Positions 40,437 to 48,845 of a stretch of DNA of 64,000 nt are shown here, piece by piece; position 1 is the first letter of the stretch, and every line of letters begins with the position of its first letter. The stretch is from CAVYUC01 sp963816685. Lineage in GTDB: Bacteria > Bacteroidota > Bacteroidia > Bacteroidales > Prolixibacteraceae. The DNA is taken from assembly GCA_963816685.1 (NCBI GenBank), contig CAWFMB010000034.1, positions 1 to 64,000 of the forward strand, written 5' to 3'. The notes beneath the pieces were generated by a model. It searched no databases and was not told where the DNA came from. It saw only the letters and a program-made list of their open reading frames with translations. The translations under genes and the position numbers were made by a program.

Positions 40437-40649
40437 TTACTCGTTGTGATTGGGAAGTTTTCTGCAATTCCTGCTATTGGAGCAATGGATGTGGTGATTT
40501 ATAACTGTATCCCGTTCTACTTCGGTTAATGCTTCAAACCACAACCATTTTTCATGGAAGGAATGCAATTCCTTTGTTTGAAGCGGGCAATTCTGCACAC
40601 GCTCTCCAACCGGGCAGTAAAATAATATGCCGAGATAGTCTGATTTCAT
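40437..40649 (-). CDS. Small Cys/His-rich protein of unknown function
   Basis: The 70-residue protein has spaced Cys and His residues (FYCPVGERVQNCPL, then HHIHCSNSRNC) and a conserved-looking WFEALTEVERDTVINHH. The spacing suggests a small metal-binding fold. I believe similar short proteins occur in other Bacteroidota but cannot name a family. It lies 87 bases downstream of another tiny Cys-rich gene on the same strand, suggesting a pair. Confidence 0.5.
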   Translation of the reverse strand: MKSDYLGILFYCPVGERVQNCPLQTKELHSFHEKWLWFEALTEVERDTVINHHIHCSNSRNCRKLPNHNE

Positions 40650-40704
40650 CAGACGTAAAACATTAAATAGTTCAATTTGGTTGATTTTTTATTGGAATTT
40701 CAAG

Positions 40705-40740
40705 AAATTTAAACTGATTCTAAATTATTTCCAGAATCAG
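40705..40740 (-). terminator. Possible weak terminator or attenuator hairpin
   Basis: The inverted repeat ctgattct/agaatcag (40714-40721 and 40733-40740) overlaps the stop codon of the 53-residue gene. A modest T-run follows on the minus strand. It could separate the two small genes transcriptionally. Confidence 0.35.
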
Positions 40741-40898
40741 GCTTTAGGACGTCCGGGCGTTTTTAGCTTCTGCAAACCTGAATTCTTCAGGATTTGCTTG
40801 TGTTTTAAATCATGTCCGCAATTCGGGCATTTCATCATTTTATCTTTCAAATGAAGCTCAACAGTTTGCCGGCAGTTATTGCAAAGAATAAATTTCAT
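40737..40898 (-). CDS. 53-residue zinc-ribbon protein
   Basis: The ATG at 40896-40898 opens a 53-residue protein with two CxxC knuckles: CNNC at residues 6-9 and CPNC at about 24-27. A basic tail ends in KTPGRPKA. The two-pair arrangement is a rubredoxin/zinc-ribbon type metal site, and the tail could contact nucleic acid. Function is unknown. It is probably cotranscribed with the 70-residue protein downstream. A hairpin overlaps its stop codon. Confidence 0.55.
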   Translation of the reverse strand: MKFILCNNCRQTVELHLKDKMMKCPNCGHDLKHKQILKNSGLQKLKTPGRPKA

Positions 40899-41194
40899 GG
40901 CTGCTTATTTTGTATTTAATAAAAGGTACAAATTCTTATGGAAAAAGTTTTCCCTGAATATGTTTTTATCATTCGAATCATTTTAAAAATCACGTGGAGA
41001 AAAGATAAAAAAAGATGAAGCATGGCATAGTAAATCAGTATCAGATTTGACGCATGAACCTGAACGGAACAGAATTAAAAGCAAAACAGACATAATAACA
41101 ATAGCTGAAAGCGGACTTGCCAAAACAGACGTTGCACAGACAGTGCGTTGCCACTTGTCAGTAAGTGATGGTCTGATCTCTCAAAAACGGAGGT

Positions 41195-41400
41195 TCTAAA
41201 GGATTTTCTCCGCTGCTCGGGCAATACCTGCGATATACCAATAATATACCAACAATATGAAATCGCGAATTTACCCCGTCCAGGGTATATGGAAAGTGTA
41301 GTGAAAACCGGTGAAAAATTGCCTGGACTGACAGATTAAATCCCGCTGTTAAGCAACATCCGATGCCGGAGGTATCACGTGTATACAGGAAAAATGATAA
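41195..41400 (-). repeat. Dispersed repeat, copy B
   Basis: In reverse complement it matches 22450-22615 over most of its length. Shared blocks include accggttttcacta, ccataccc-like ccatatacc, ctggacggggt, ttcgcgattt and a pair of ggtatat motifs. The ccatatacc and ggtatat blocks can pair, giving an imperfect internal palindrome. No coding content. Confidence 0.55.
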
Positions 41401-41532
41401 TGAAGGAAATTACACATCAATATCTAACCTGCTCTACATTTTTTATCAGGATGCATGAAGATGAATGTGTAAAGTATTTTTACTCCACCCGATAATTAAA
41501 ATGCTCCTTTAAGAATCGTGGTAAACCTCACA

Positions 41533-41576
41533 TAAAAAAAGGAGTACAATTTAATCTGTACTCCTTTTACTTTTTG
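41533..41576. terminator. Bidirectional rho-independent terminator
   Basis: A perfect inverted repeat aaaaggagtac/gtactcctttt spans 41537-41568 with a 10-base loop. It is flanked by an A-run on the left and a T-rich run on the right, so it can act on both strands. It lies 170 bases beyond the stop of the AbiEii gene. Confidence 0.75.
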
Positions 41577-41738
41577 GTTGTTCCAATCGGGGAAGTGTCG
41601 AACTTTTTGCTTGATGATTATGATGATTTGTTGAAGTTTATGAATTTTAAGATACAAAAGAAGAGGCATAAGTTATAGATAGTGATCCTTAGTTGGCGTA
41701 TTTGGTTAGAGGAAATGAAATAACACCAATTCTTAGCA

Positions 41739-42662
41739 CTATAATCCAAGAGTTTTTATCAGGTCATTTATCATTCCCTCATGCTTCTTCGGATTAACTT
41801 CTTTGAGTTTTTGAATATTCTGCAATTTCCACTTTACTGCAGGCAATTTTTTTATTAACTCATAAGGAAATAAATCCCATTTGGGCATTCCTATTTCAAA
41901 ACTTAATAAGAACTTTTTGTCGTCATCAGTGAGTCTTTGTTGTATGTTTTCGATTAACGTTCTTCTGGTATTTTCATAATCGTCATAAGTAAATGGTTCT
42001 AAAGTCATTCCTGCGAACTTTTTTTCAAATGCCGGATTCTGGTCTTTCAGTATGGGTGAAAGTAATTCGTTAACCGGTTTATAATGGCTTATCAGCCCAA
42101 TTTTGAAACCTTCCCAGATGATATCGGTCAATCCTTCGTTTTCGAGCAGGAGTTTTACATCAAACAAATCACGGGGATGCTGTCTGTCCACAGTAGCACA
42201 TATTTTACCACCATAAAGTTCTGCAAGAGATACTACATTGATTGCAGCAAATTTCCCAAATTCATCCTGAACCGAATCAACGACCTGCATTAATTCTGTT
42301 GGGAATATATTTCCTCTGGTAATGGTATTGACCTCGATCTTGATTTGGGCATTTCGGCATTGACAATTCAGTTTTACGTCTGTGCCACCCTTTAACGGAA
42401 CGGGATGCACTCTTGCTTCCGGTATGTTTTTACTGATATCTGCTTTTATCCTATTTAAGGCTTCCTCTATGTTTCGTAGTGCATTATCTCTCGAATCGAC
42501 AGGAAGATAAGTCAGGTCAATATCCACCGATAAACGAGGCATTTCGCGCACGAAAAGATTGATTGCAGTACCTCCTTTTAATGCAAATATCTTTTCTTTT
42601 GCAACGTATGGTAGTACCTGCAACAGTAAATCGACTTGTGCCCTATATATTCGTGATATCAT
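41739..42662 (-). CDS. abiEii: AbiEii/AbiGii-family nucleotidyltransferase toxin
   Basis: The 307-residue protein has the nucleotidyltransferase toxin motifs of the AbiE (type IV) system. These are LKGGTAINLF, PRLSVDIDLTYL with the DxD metal pair, IKIEVNTITRG with the conserved Lys, and KICATVDRQHPRDLFDV. In characterised AbiE systems the toxin transfers nucleotides to tRNA or blocks growth, giving phage abortive infection. Its ATG overlaps the antitoxin stop by four bases (42659-42662), so translation is coupled. Length is typical and all motifs are intact. Confidence 0.93.
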   Translation of the reverse strand: MISRIYRAQVDLLLQVLPYVAKEKIFALKGGTAINLFVREMPRLSVDIDLTYLPVDSRDNALRNIEEALNRIKADISKNIPEARVHPVPLKGGTDVKLNCQCRNAQIKIEVNTITRGNIFPTELMQVVDSVQDEFGKFAAINVVSLAELYGGKICATVDRQHPRDLFDVKLLLENEGLTDIIWEGFKIGLISHYKPVNELLSPILKDQNPAFEKKFAGMTLEPFTYDDYENTRRTLIENIQQRLTDDDKKFLLSFEIGMPKWDLFPYELIKKLPAVKWKLQNIQKLKEVNPKKHEGMINDLIKTLGL

Positions 42663-43426
42663 AACTGCTCCAATTCTTTGGGTATTGAAATCATATATTT
42701 TGCATTATAAATACCATTTTTTGCCAGCGTCCGGTGTCCTTTCCCAAGGTCAATGTTGTCAGTTTTCAGAAACTGAAACCACTGGTGGTTTATTTTCTCT
42801 GCCATGTACAAAAACAACCGCTTTACTTTTACAGAATTACAATTGACTAGTAATTCTGTAACAAGTTTAGGTTTCAAATTTACCAGTCCTTCAAACAATT
42901 GATAGCATTCAACCAAATCAAACGCTTGAGGAGTAAGAAGCAAGCACTCCAATATTGCCCGTTCCGGTGTTGATATCTTAACCGGAATTGATTTCACTTC
43001 TATTTGCATTAACCCCATATCATCAGGCAAAAAATTACTTTGTTTGTGAAACAGCTCATAGTTCCAGTTATTACCAGAAAACCATTTTGGCAATTTCGTA
43101 TTTGACGGAGTAAACAGGTATAACGTTTCAGAAGTCAACCTGAAATAGTGACTAAATCCCTGAAGGGATAATGCCGACAGCGCTCCAACGTGCACCTTGA
43201 TTTTTACGTATTTTTGTATGGCATATAAGGCCCCCTGCCATTCTACATGATCTCCCGGCTTCTTGTATGCACCCCTTCCCAATGCTTCCAGCCAACCACT
43301 CTTTAAATAATAATTCTTCAGGTTTTTTGAAATTCCCAATTTATCTAACTTTGATGTAGTTACAATGTAGCCTGGCTGCAATACTTGGAAAAGAATTCTT
43401 AATTTGTTTTCATTTTGCGTAGTCAT
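42659..43426 (-). CDS. abiEi: AbiEi-family antitoxin / transcriptional repressor
   Basis: The 255-residue partner has an N-terminal winged-helix region (about 1-75: FQVLQPGYIVTTSKLDKLGI, GWLEALGRGAYKKPG). A C-terminal AbiEi domain follows (VHVGALSALSLQGFSHYF, TPERAILECLLL, FDLVECYQLFEGL). AbiEi antitoxins bind inverted repeats in their own promoter and counteract the toxin. It precedes abiEii, the usual order. An operator-like inverted repeat and promoter lie directly upstream. Confidence 0.92.
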   Translation of the reverse strand: MTTQNENKLRILFQVLQPGYIVTTSKLDKLGISKNLKNYYLKSGWLEALGRGAYKKPGDHVEWQGALYAIQKYVKIKVHVGALSALSLQGFSHYFRLTSETLYLFTPSNTKLPKWFSGNNWNYELFHKQSNFLPDDMGLMQIEVKSIPVKISTPERAILECLLLTPQAFDLVECYQLFEGLVNLKPKLVTELLVNCNSVKVKRLFLYMAEKINHQWFQFLKTDNIDLGKGHRTLAKNGIYNAKYMISIPKELEQL

Positions 43427-43516
43427 ACTACCCTTTTTAAAGCAAAAATAATAATTGGAATCAAACCCAAAAAGTATATTTATTAAAATGTATCTATTTG
43501 GGGTAGTTCAGCTACC
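43427..43516 (-). promoter_or_regulatory. Promoter and candidate operator of the abiE operon
   Basis: On the minus strand TTTG (plus-strand 43468-43471) and TATTTTTG (43443-43450) are separated by 17 bases. This predicts a leader of only about ten bases. The promoter is bracketed by ACTACCC at 43427-43433 and its complement GGGTAGT at 43501-43507. The second site is itself part of GGTAG-TTCAG-CTACC (43502-43516). This fits autorepression by AbiEi through paired half-sites. Confidence 0.5.
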
Positions 43517-43733
43517 TTTATCAGATTCTATTTAATTAATACATAATTCTTTTTAATTAATACAAATCGAATATTTCAGGGCTTTATATTGCCTTTTCAA
43601 AAGTAGGTATCCTCTTTTAAGTAACTTTGGCGTTTTTTGGACAAATGCTGTTATATAAAAGATAAATGAATGCAAAGGAGCCGGATTGCCTGAATCATTA
43701 AGGGAAATCAGGAAAATCACTATTACTATATTT

Positions 43734-43768
43734 AAAAAACAGGAGTATGACGACAAATCATACCCCTG
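43734..43768 (-). terminator. Rho-independent terminator of tRNA-Gln(TTG)
   Basis: The minus strand has an inverted repeat caggggtatga/tcatactcctg (one G-T pair) followed by six T residues, about 20 bases beyond the tRNA. Confidence 0.75.
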
Positions 43769-43787
43769 CATAGACAAATTGACCAAG

Positions 43788-43860
43788 TTGTCCCGCCAGG
43801 GCTCGAACCTGGACTCTTCTGAACCAAAATCAGACGTGTTGCCAGTTACACCACGGGACA
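43788..43860 (-). tRNA. tRNA-Gln(TTG)
   Basis: The cloverleaf on the minus strand has acceptor stem TGTCCCG/CGGGACA, anticodon stem TCTGA/TCAGA with loop TTTTGGT (anticodon TTG), and T arm CCAGG/CCTGG with TTCGAGC. CCA is not encoded. It reads the major glutamine codon CAA. It differs from tRNA-Gln(CTG) at 22851-22923 mainly in the acceptor stem and anticodon. Confidence 0.93.
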
Positions 43861-43891
43861 GTCCTTATGTGTCTTTTCTTTAAAGACGGTG

Positions 43892-43899
43892 CAAAAATA
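43892..43899 (-). promoter_or_regulatory. -7 box of the tRNA-Gln(TTG) promoter
   Basis: The minus strand reads TATTTTTG about 32 bases before the tRNA, the same octamer as at the other glutamine tRNA. No clear -33 element was found. Confidence 0.45.
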
Positions 43900-44038
43900 T
43901 AAATTTTTTTTGTTCTGAGGCATTCTGTTTTTTTTTTTCGGAAAGGCCTCATTTCTGCATTTTTTTCGATCGATTGAATACTGCACTGGCCTTTCATTTT
44001 TTAAAACTGTATATTTGCCCATATTATAATTCTTAATA

Positions 44039-47000
44039 ATGGAAAGGACCAAAACCATCAATAATATCCTTGGCTGGGGAGTTTTCGTGATTGCAGCTTT
44101 AACCTATTTGCTAACACTTGAACCCACAGCCAGCTGGTGGGATTGTGGTGAATTTATTACAAGTGCGTTTAAGCTTGAAGTGGGACATCCGCCAGGTGCA
44201 CCTTTTCATATGATTCTGGGCCGGTTTTTTACGCTTTTTGCTCCCGGTGTTTCAAAAGTGGCAATAATGGTCAATGCTTTATCGGCACTGGCAAGTGCCG
44301 GCACTGTGATGTTGCTGTTCTGGAGTATTGTACATTTGGCGAAAAAACTGTTTCCTTCCGATGAATTATCAAAAGGGGAATGGATGGCTGTATGGGGAAG
44401 TGGTTTGGTTGGTGCCCTTGGATATACTTTTACCGATTCGTTTTGGTACTCAGCTGTTGAAGGCGAAGTGTATGCATTGTCGTCCTTTTTTACTGCAGCA
44501 GTTTTCTGGGCAATTTTAAAATGGGAAAATGTTGCCGGAGAAAAATATTCCAACCGCTGGCTCGTGTTGATTGCCTATCTGGTTGGTTTGTCAACCGGTG
44601 TTCATTTGCTGAATTTATTGGCAATACCGGCAATTGCCCTTGTGTATTATTTTAAGAGATATCATTTTTCCTGGAAAGGGTTACTATTCACTCTTGTTGT
44701 TTCAACAGGAATATTAGGTGGAATTCAGTACGTGCTGATTCCCGGAATTCCTGCAGTTGCTTTTGTATTCGATAAGCTCTTTGTGAATGGATTTGGCCTT
44801 CCGTTTAATTCAGGAATTGTGTTTTTTGTGGTACTTATAATTGCCGGGCTGGTTTGGGCACTTAAGTACACGCGGAAAAAGAACCTGGTGATATGGAATA
44901 CAGCTGTTAACATGCTGGTTGTAATTTTAATCGGTTATTCATCTTTTACACTAATCATCGTTCGTGCAGGTGCAAATACACCAATGAATCAGAATGATCC
45001 GGATAATGCCTTTGCCTTGAAACGATATTTAAACCGTGAACAATATGGCGATCGGCCATTGTTGTACGGGCAATATTACAATGCACCTGCAATTGCTTCG
45101 GTTGGTGAGCAAAAACTTTACAATAAGGTAGATGGAAAATATGTTGTAACGGGCACCACTCCCGAAAAAACGTTGTATGAACCCAAAATGGAAACTGTTT
45201 TTCCACGAATGTACAGCAGCAATCCAACCCATGTAAGGGTGTATGAAGAATGGGGAAATGTTAAAGGCAGGCCGGTAAGAATTCGTGACCGTGGCGAAGT
45301 AAAAACTTTACAGAAACCTACTTTTGGAGAGAACCTGCGGTTTTTTGCTGCTTACCAGTTGGGATTTATGTATTTCAGGTATTTCATGTGGAACTTCGTG
45401 GGGCGGCAGAATGATATTCAGGGCCACGGAAGTTTTTTAAACGGAAACTGGATAAGTGGTATAGAACCGCTGGATGAAGTCAGAACAGGACCCCGCGATA
45501 ATTTACCGGATTTTATGAAAAACGATCCAAGCCGGAACACTTACTACTTCCTGCCACTGCTATTTGGATTGATTGGTCTGTTTTATCAGTACAACCACGG
45601 CCGGAAAGGAAAAGAAAGTTTTGCGGTAACTATGATGTTATTTGTTTTTACCGGAATTGCGGTTATCGTTTACCTGAACCAGTACCCTGTTCAGCCGCGT
45701 GAACGCGATTATGCCTACGCCGGATCGTTTTATGCTTTTGCCATTTGGATTGGACTTGCGGTACCGGCAATTTATTCGGTCGTTCAGAAAGTGTTGAAAG
45801 GAGTACCGGGAGCAGCAGTGGTTACTGTAGTTTCGCTGGTTTTGGTGCCGGGTATCCTTGCTGCCGAAAACTGGAAAGACCATAACAGATCCGGACGGTA
45901 TATGACCCGCGATTATGCAATTAATTACCTTGAATCATGCGCTCCCAATGCCATTTTACTTACCTATGGCGATAATGATACTTTTCCGCTATGGTATGTT
46001 CAGGAAGTGGAAGGCGTACGTCCTGATATTAAAATTGTCAACTTGAGTTACCTTGGAATGGATTGGTATATTACTCAGCAACGCACCAAAACCTATGATG
46101 CCGATCCTGTACCGTTTTCATGGGATGAAGAAGATTATTTTATGGGCCGTCTGGATGTTGCCTTATTTAACGAACGGTTGAATTCCGTGGATTTAAGCCA
46201 GGCAATGGATTTTCTGGAGGATGACGATGTGAGAACCAAATTAAAAATGGGCAATGGTGAATTGTACGATTATTTTCCTTCCCGCAACTTCTACATTCCC
46301 GTTGATAAGCAAAAGGTGCTGGAAACCAATACTGTTCAACCCGAAGATGCCGGTTTAATTGCTGATACCATAAGATTCAGCATCGGAAAAACATATTTGT
46401 CCAAGAGTGAAATGGCAGTTTTAAATATAGTAGCTGCAAATAACTGGGAACGTCCTTTTTATATTGACCACAGTTTGCTGCATACAGGGAATGTATTTTT
46501 TACCGACTGGCTGCAATTCGAAGGACTGGCCTATCGTTTGGTGCCGATAAAAACTCCGGATAAGGTTTTTCCCGGACACGTAAATTCAGATATTCTGTAT
46601 GAAAATGTGATGGAGAAATTTGTATGGGGAAATGTAAATGATCCGGATATCTATCTGGATGAATACAATAAAAAGGAACTGAAAATCATCCAGGCGCGGC
46701 AGGTTTTTGCCCGTTTGGCACAAGTGCTTAATGACGAAGGAAAAAGTGAGAAAGCTGAAAGGGTTATCGACAGAATGTTTGAATTGTTTCCAAACAATAA
46801 AATGCCTTACACCATTGATTCATTCCCGGCAACAGAGCAATATTACCGTGCCGGTGCAACAGATAAAGCAAATGAAGTGGTGAAGATACTGGCGGACAAC
46901 AGTTTTCAGATGCTGGATTATTATATTTCGCTGCCCGACAGATTGGCCGTAGTCGTGAACAGCGAACAAAACCTTGAAATGAACCTTCTTCGAAATTTGC

Positions 47001-47101
47001 TTATTTTAACCCGGCGTTATGATCAGACAGATTTAAATACAGAAATTGATAACCGGCTGCAGAAATTAATTGAAAGTTTGTCCTTGGAAAACGGCTCATA
47101 A
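44039..47101 (+). CDS. DUF2723 membrane protein, GT117/TMEM260-like protein O-mannosyltransferase candidate
   Basis: The 1020-residue protein has about a dozen hydrophobic segments in two blocks (about 10-300 and 485-630) followed by a soluble C-terminal region. The DUF2723 signature is near the N-terminus: ASWWDCGEFI and KLEVGHPPGAPFHMIL. The acidic residues of the first periplasmic loop are the usual catalytic candidates in GT-C enzymes. The soluble part (about 650-1020) includes NAILLTYGDNDTFPLWY and a helical, possibly TPR-like tail. DUF2723 is the family of human TMEM260, a protein O-mannosyltransferase. In Bacteroidota a role in glycosylating exported proteins is plausible but inferred. 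Its stop overlaps the convergent downstream gene by six bases. Confidence 0.85.
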   Translation: MERTKTINNILGWGVFVIAALTYLLTLEPTASWWDCGEFITSAFKLEVGHPPGAPFHMILGRFFTLFAPGVSKVAIMVNALSALASAGTVMLLFWSIVHLAKKLFPSDELSKGEWMAVWGSGLVGALGYTFTDSFWYSAVEGEVYALSSFFTAAVFWAILKWENVAGEKYSNRWLVLIAYLVGLSTGVHLLNLLAIPAIALVYYFKRYHFSWKGLLFTLVVSTGILGGIQYVLIPGIPAVAFVFDKLFVNGFGLPFNSGIVFFVVLIIAGLVWALKYTRKKNLVIWNTAVNMLVVILIGYSSFTLIIVRAGANTPMNQNDPDNAFALKRYLNREQYGDRPLLYGQYYNAPAIASVGEQKLYNKVDGKYVVTGTTPEKTLYEPKMETVFPRMYSSNPTHVRVYEEWGNVKGRPVRIRDRGEVKTLQKPTFGENLRFFAAYQLGFMYFRYFMWNFVGRQNDIQGHGSFLNGNWISGIEPLDEVRTGPRDNLPDFMKNDPSRNTYYFLPLLFGLIGLFYQYNHGRKGKESFAVTMMLFVFTGIAVIVYLNQYPVQPRERDYAYAGSFYAFAIWIGLAVPAIYSVVQKVLKGVPGAAVVTVVSLVLVPGILAAENWKDHNRSGRYMTRDYAINYLESCAPNAILLTYGDNDTFPLWYVQEVEGVRPDIKIVNLSYLGMDWYITQQRTKTYDADPVPFSWDEEDYFMGRLDVALFNERLNSVDLSQAMDFLEDDDVRTKLKMGNGELYDYFPSRNFYIPVDKQKVLETNTVQPEDAGLIADTIRFSIGKTYLSKSEMAVLNIVAANNWERPFYIDHSLLHTGNVFFTDWLQFEGLAYRLVPIKTPDKVFPGHVNSDILYENVMEKFVWGNVNDPDIYLDEYNKKELKIIQARQVFARLAQVLNDEGKSEKAERVIDRMFELFPNNKMPYTIDSFPATEQYYRAGATDKANEVVKILADNSFQMLDYYISLPDRLAVVVNSEQNLEMNLLRNLLILTRRYDQTDLNTEIDNRLQKLIESLSLENGS

Positions 47102-47638
47102 TTCATTTGAAAAACTGTTGATTTGGAAGTGGAGCTTTTTCGCAAGCTTCGAACCACGTGAAATTATTCCCGGTGAAGGATGATATTCCATTTGGTATTC
47201 CAGCACGGCAAGAAGCTCATTTTTTAAACCGGGTTCAACTTCCGAAATGTTGTACAAAAGTTGCATGGCATGCACACGCACTGCAGGAGGTTCTTCTTCT
47301 GCAGTTAAAACCTTCAGACAATAATCCACCAAAAATCCAAAATGTTTCTCAGGTACATTATTTATACTTACGAGCTTTAGGAAATGTCGCTTTTTGCCGG
47401 TTTGCTTCTCAATTGCAAGTTGTTCTATTATTTTATTGATGTATGGTTTAAGTAGCTCCGGCTTTTTGTCGTGAATTTTGTCGGCAATCCATGCGGCCCT
47501 CCAGCTTTTTTCTTCCCTGCTGTTAATGGCAACATCCATTAAAACAGCAAAAAGTTCGGGACGTACGCCTAATTCATGAACCACCATTTCAAGGTTTTCC
47601 CACGAATCCAGTAAGCTGAGCATTTCTTTTGTATCCAT
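47096..47638 (-). CDS. HEAT-repeat-like helical protein of unknown function
   Basis: I chose the ATG at 47638 (MDTKEMLSLLDSW). The frame is open to 47764, but the longer form would overlap the divergent NUDIX gene. The 180-residue product is all-helical with HEAT/armadillo-like pairs (RAAWIADKIHDKKPELLKPY, FLVDYCLKVLTAEEEPPAVR, VHAMQLLYNISEVEPGLKNEL). No catalytic motif is visible. Similar short HEAT-like proteins occur in Bacteroidota without assigned function. It is convergent with the DUF2723 gene. Confidence 0.7.
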   Translation of the reverse strand: MDTKEMLSLLDSWENLEMVVHELGVRPELFAVLMDVAINSREEKSWRAAWIADKIHDKKPELLKPYINKIIEQLAIEKQTGKKRHFLKLVSINNVPEKHFGFLVDYCLKVLTAEEEPPAVRVHAMQLLYNISEVEPGLKNELLAVLEYQMEYHPSPGIISRGSKLAKKLHFQINSFSNEL

Positions 47639-47711
47639 AATTGTTTTCGAATTTGGTATAAAGATAGGAGTTTCATATTTTTCTTTCTTAAGGATTGTTA
47701 TTTTTGACAAC

Positions 47712-48135
47712 ATGTTGAAGGTAACCTGTGCATTAATAGTTAAGGGAAACGATATTTTGCTCACCCAGCTGGGAAGAGGATCCAGCCATCCGTTTCAGTG
47801 GGAATTTCCCGGAGGAAAAATCATTCCGGATGAATCAGCGGAAGAATGCATTAAGCGGGAAATTATGGAAGAACTGGATATCAATATTGAAGTGAATGCT
47901 GTTTTGGAACCTGTATTTCATGATTACGGATTCAGTAAGATTCAGCTTATTCCTTTTTTGTGTAAGATTAAATCAGGAGAAATTAAATTAAACGAACATA
48001 TAAATTTCAGGTGGAAAAACTGGAAAGAACTATCGGGAACAGGATATGCCGGCTGCCGACAAAAAGCTTGTTGCTTTGAATGAAAACCGCTGGTATTTAG
48101 AAAAATACTTTGGGGAAAAGATGGAGAACACTTGA
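47712..48135 (+). CDS. NUDIX hydrolase (MutT-like), frameshifted near the C-terminus
   Basis: The protein starts MLKVTCALIVKGNDILL and contains the NUDIX box GGKIIPDESAEECIKREIME followed by ELD, with the RE...EE metal-binding residues. It is probably an 8-oxo-dGTP or related nucleotide pyrophosphatase. In the given sequence the frame runs into a non-family tail ending at 48083. Removing one base near 48035-48043 restores MPAADKKLVALNENRWYLEK, the usual MutT C-terminal helix, giving 140 residues ending at 48135. The repaired end overlaps the convergent membrane-protein gene by 39 bases. Confidence 0.82.
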
Positions 48136-48600
48136 TAAAACTGCAGTCCAGCCAACAATCGACATAATCATGTACAACACAATGTGCCTTTGTTTTGCAT
48201 AATATTTACTTGCAAGGAAAGCTCCGAATGGAATGGTGAGAAAAAGCGGGGTCGTCAGTACAATTCCCCATAAACCATATGATTTTCTAAAGCGGGCAAT
48301 AAAACGGTTTTTCCGTGTAAAGACCTTGACTTTTCCTTTTATTTTTTGTCTTTCACAAAAAGCAGAAAATCTGATTTTCAGTGGTGCCGGAATTAATCTG
48401 CAAACAAGTGGTTTTAACATATCCATACCCCGTAATACAGGTTTGGTCAGGTAAAAGAAAAACAGAAAACCCCCAATTCCTCCGATTAACACCGCACTCA
48501 GGGCTTCTTTAAAGTCGAGGCCGATTATTAATGCGTAAGGAAGTGTGAGTATAAATTTTACTGCTGCGAGCAGTGTTACGTGTACAAACTTTATTATCAT
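48097..48600 (-). CDS. Small multi-pass membrane protein
   Basis: The 167-residue protein has three to four hydrophobic segments: two at the N-terminus (VTLLAAVKFILTLPYALIIG, ALSAVLIGGIGGFLFFFYLT) and two at the C-terminus (GIVLTTPLFLTIPFGAFLA, IVLYMIMSIVGWTAVLSSVL). A basic cytosolic loop lies between them. The layout resembles small export/DedA-like proteins, but I cannot assign a family. It is convergent with the NUDIX gene. Confidence 0.7.
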   Translation of the reverse strand: MIIKFVHVTLLAAVKFILTLPYALIIGLDFKEALSAVLIGGIGGFLFFFYLTKPVLRGMDMLKPLVCRLIPAPLKIRFSAFCERQKIKGKVKVFTRKNRFIARFRKSYGLWGIVLTTPLFLTIPFGAFLASKYYAKQRHIVLYMIMSIVGWTAVLSSVLHLFPKVFF

Positions 48601-48845
48601 TTTTTTCTATCTCTGCTGCTTCTGGAACGCAATACTAATTAAAATTGTTTTAGTAAACATCAGAAAAAATGACGGTTTAGTCTTTTTTAATTGATTTTTC
48701 TTGTGCTTCTTTAATTCTGATACAGTAATGATGCTCTTATGAAGTAAATTAAATATATTCCTGAATGCTGTAGATTAAACAATATTCATACCAGTTTTGT
48801 AGTAAATCAGAGAAAGTTTTTGGGTGTGGTGAACTTTTTACAATC

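Larger units (their letters stand above)
40899..41738. other. Gene-free region containing repeat copy B and a terminator
   Basis: No frame here has family features. Recognisable content is the dispersed repeat at about 41195-41400 and a hairpin at 41537-41568. The rest is AT-rich and unremarkable. Confidence 0.4.

Noticed and set aside
43686..43883. 65-codon plus-strand frame
   Set aside because: It runs through the terminator and the tRNA-Gln gene on the other strand.
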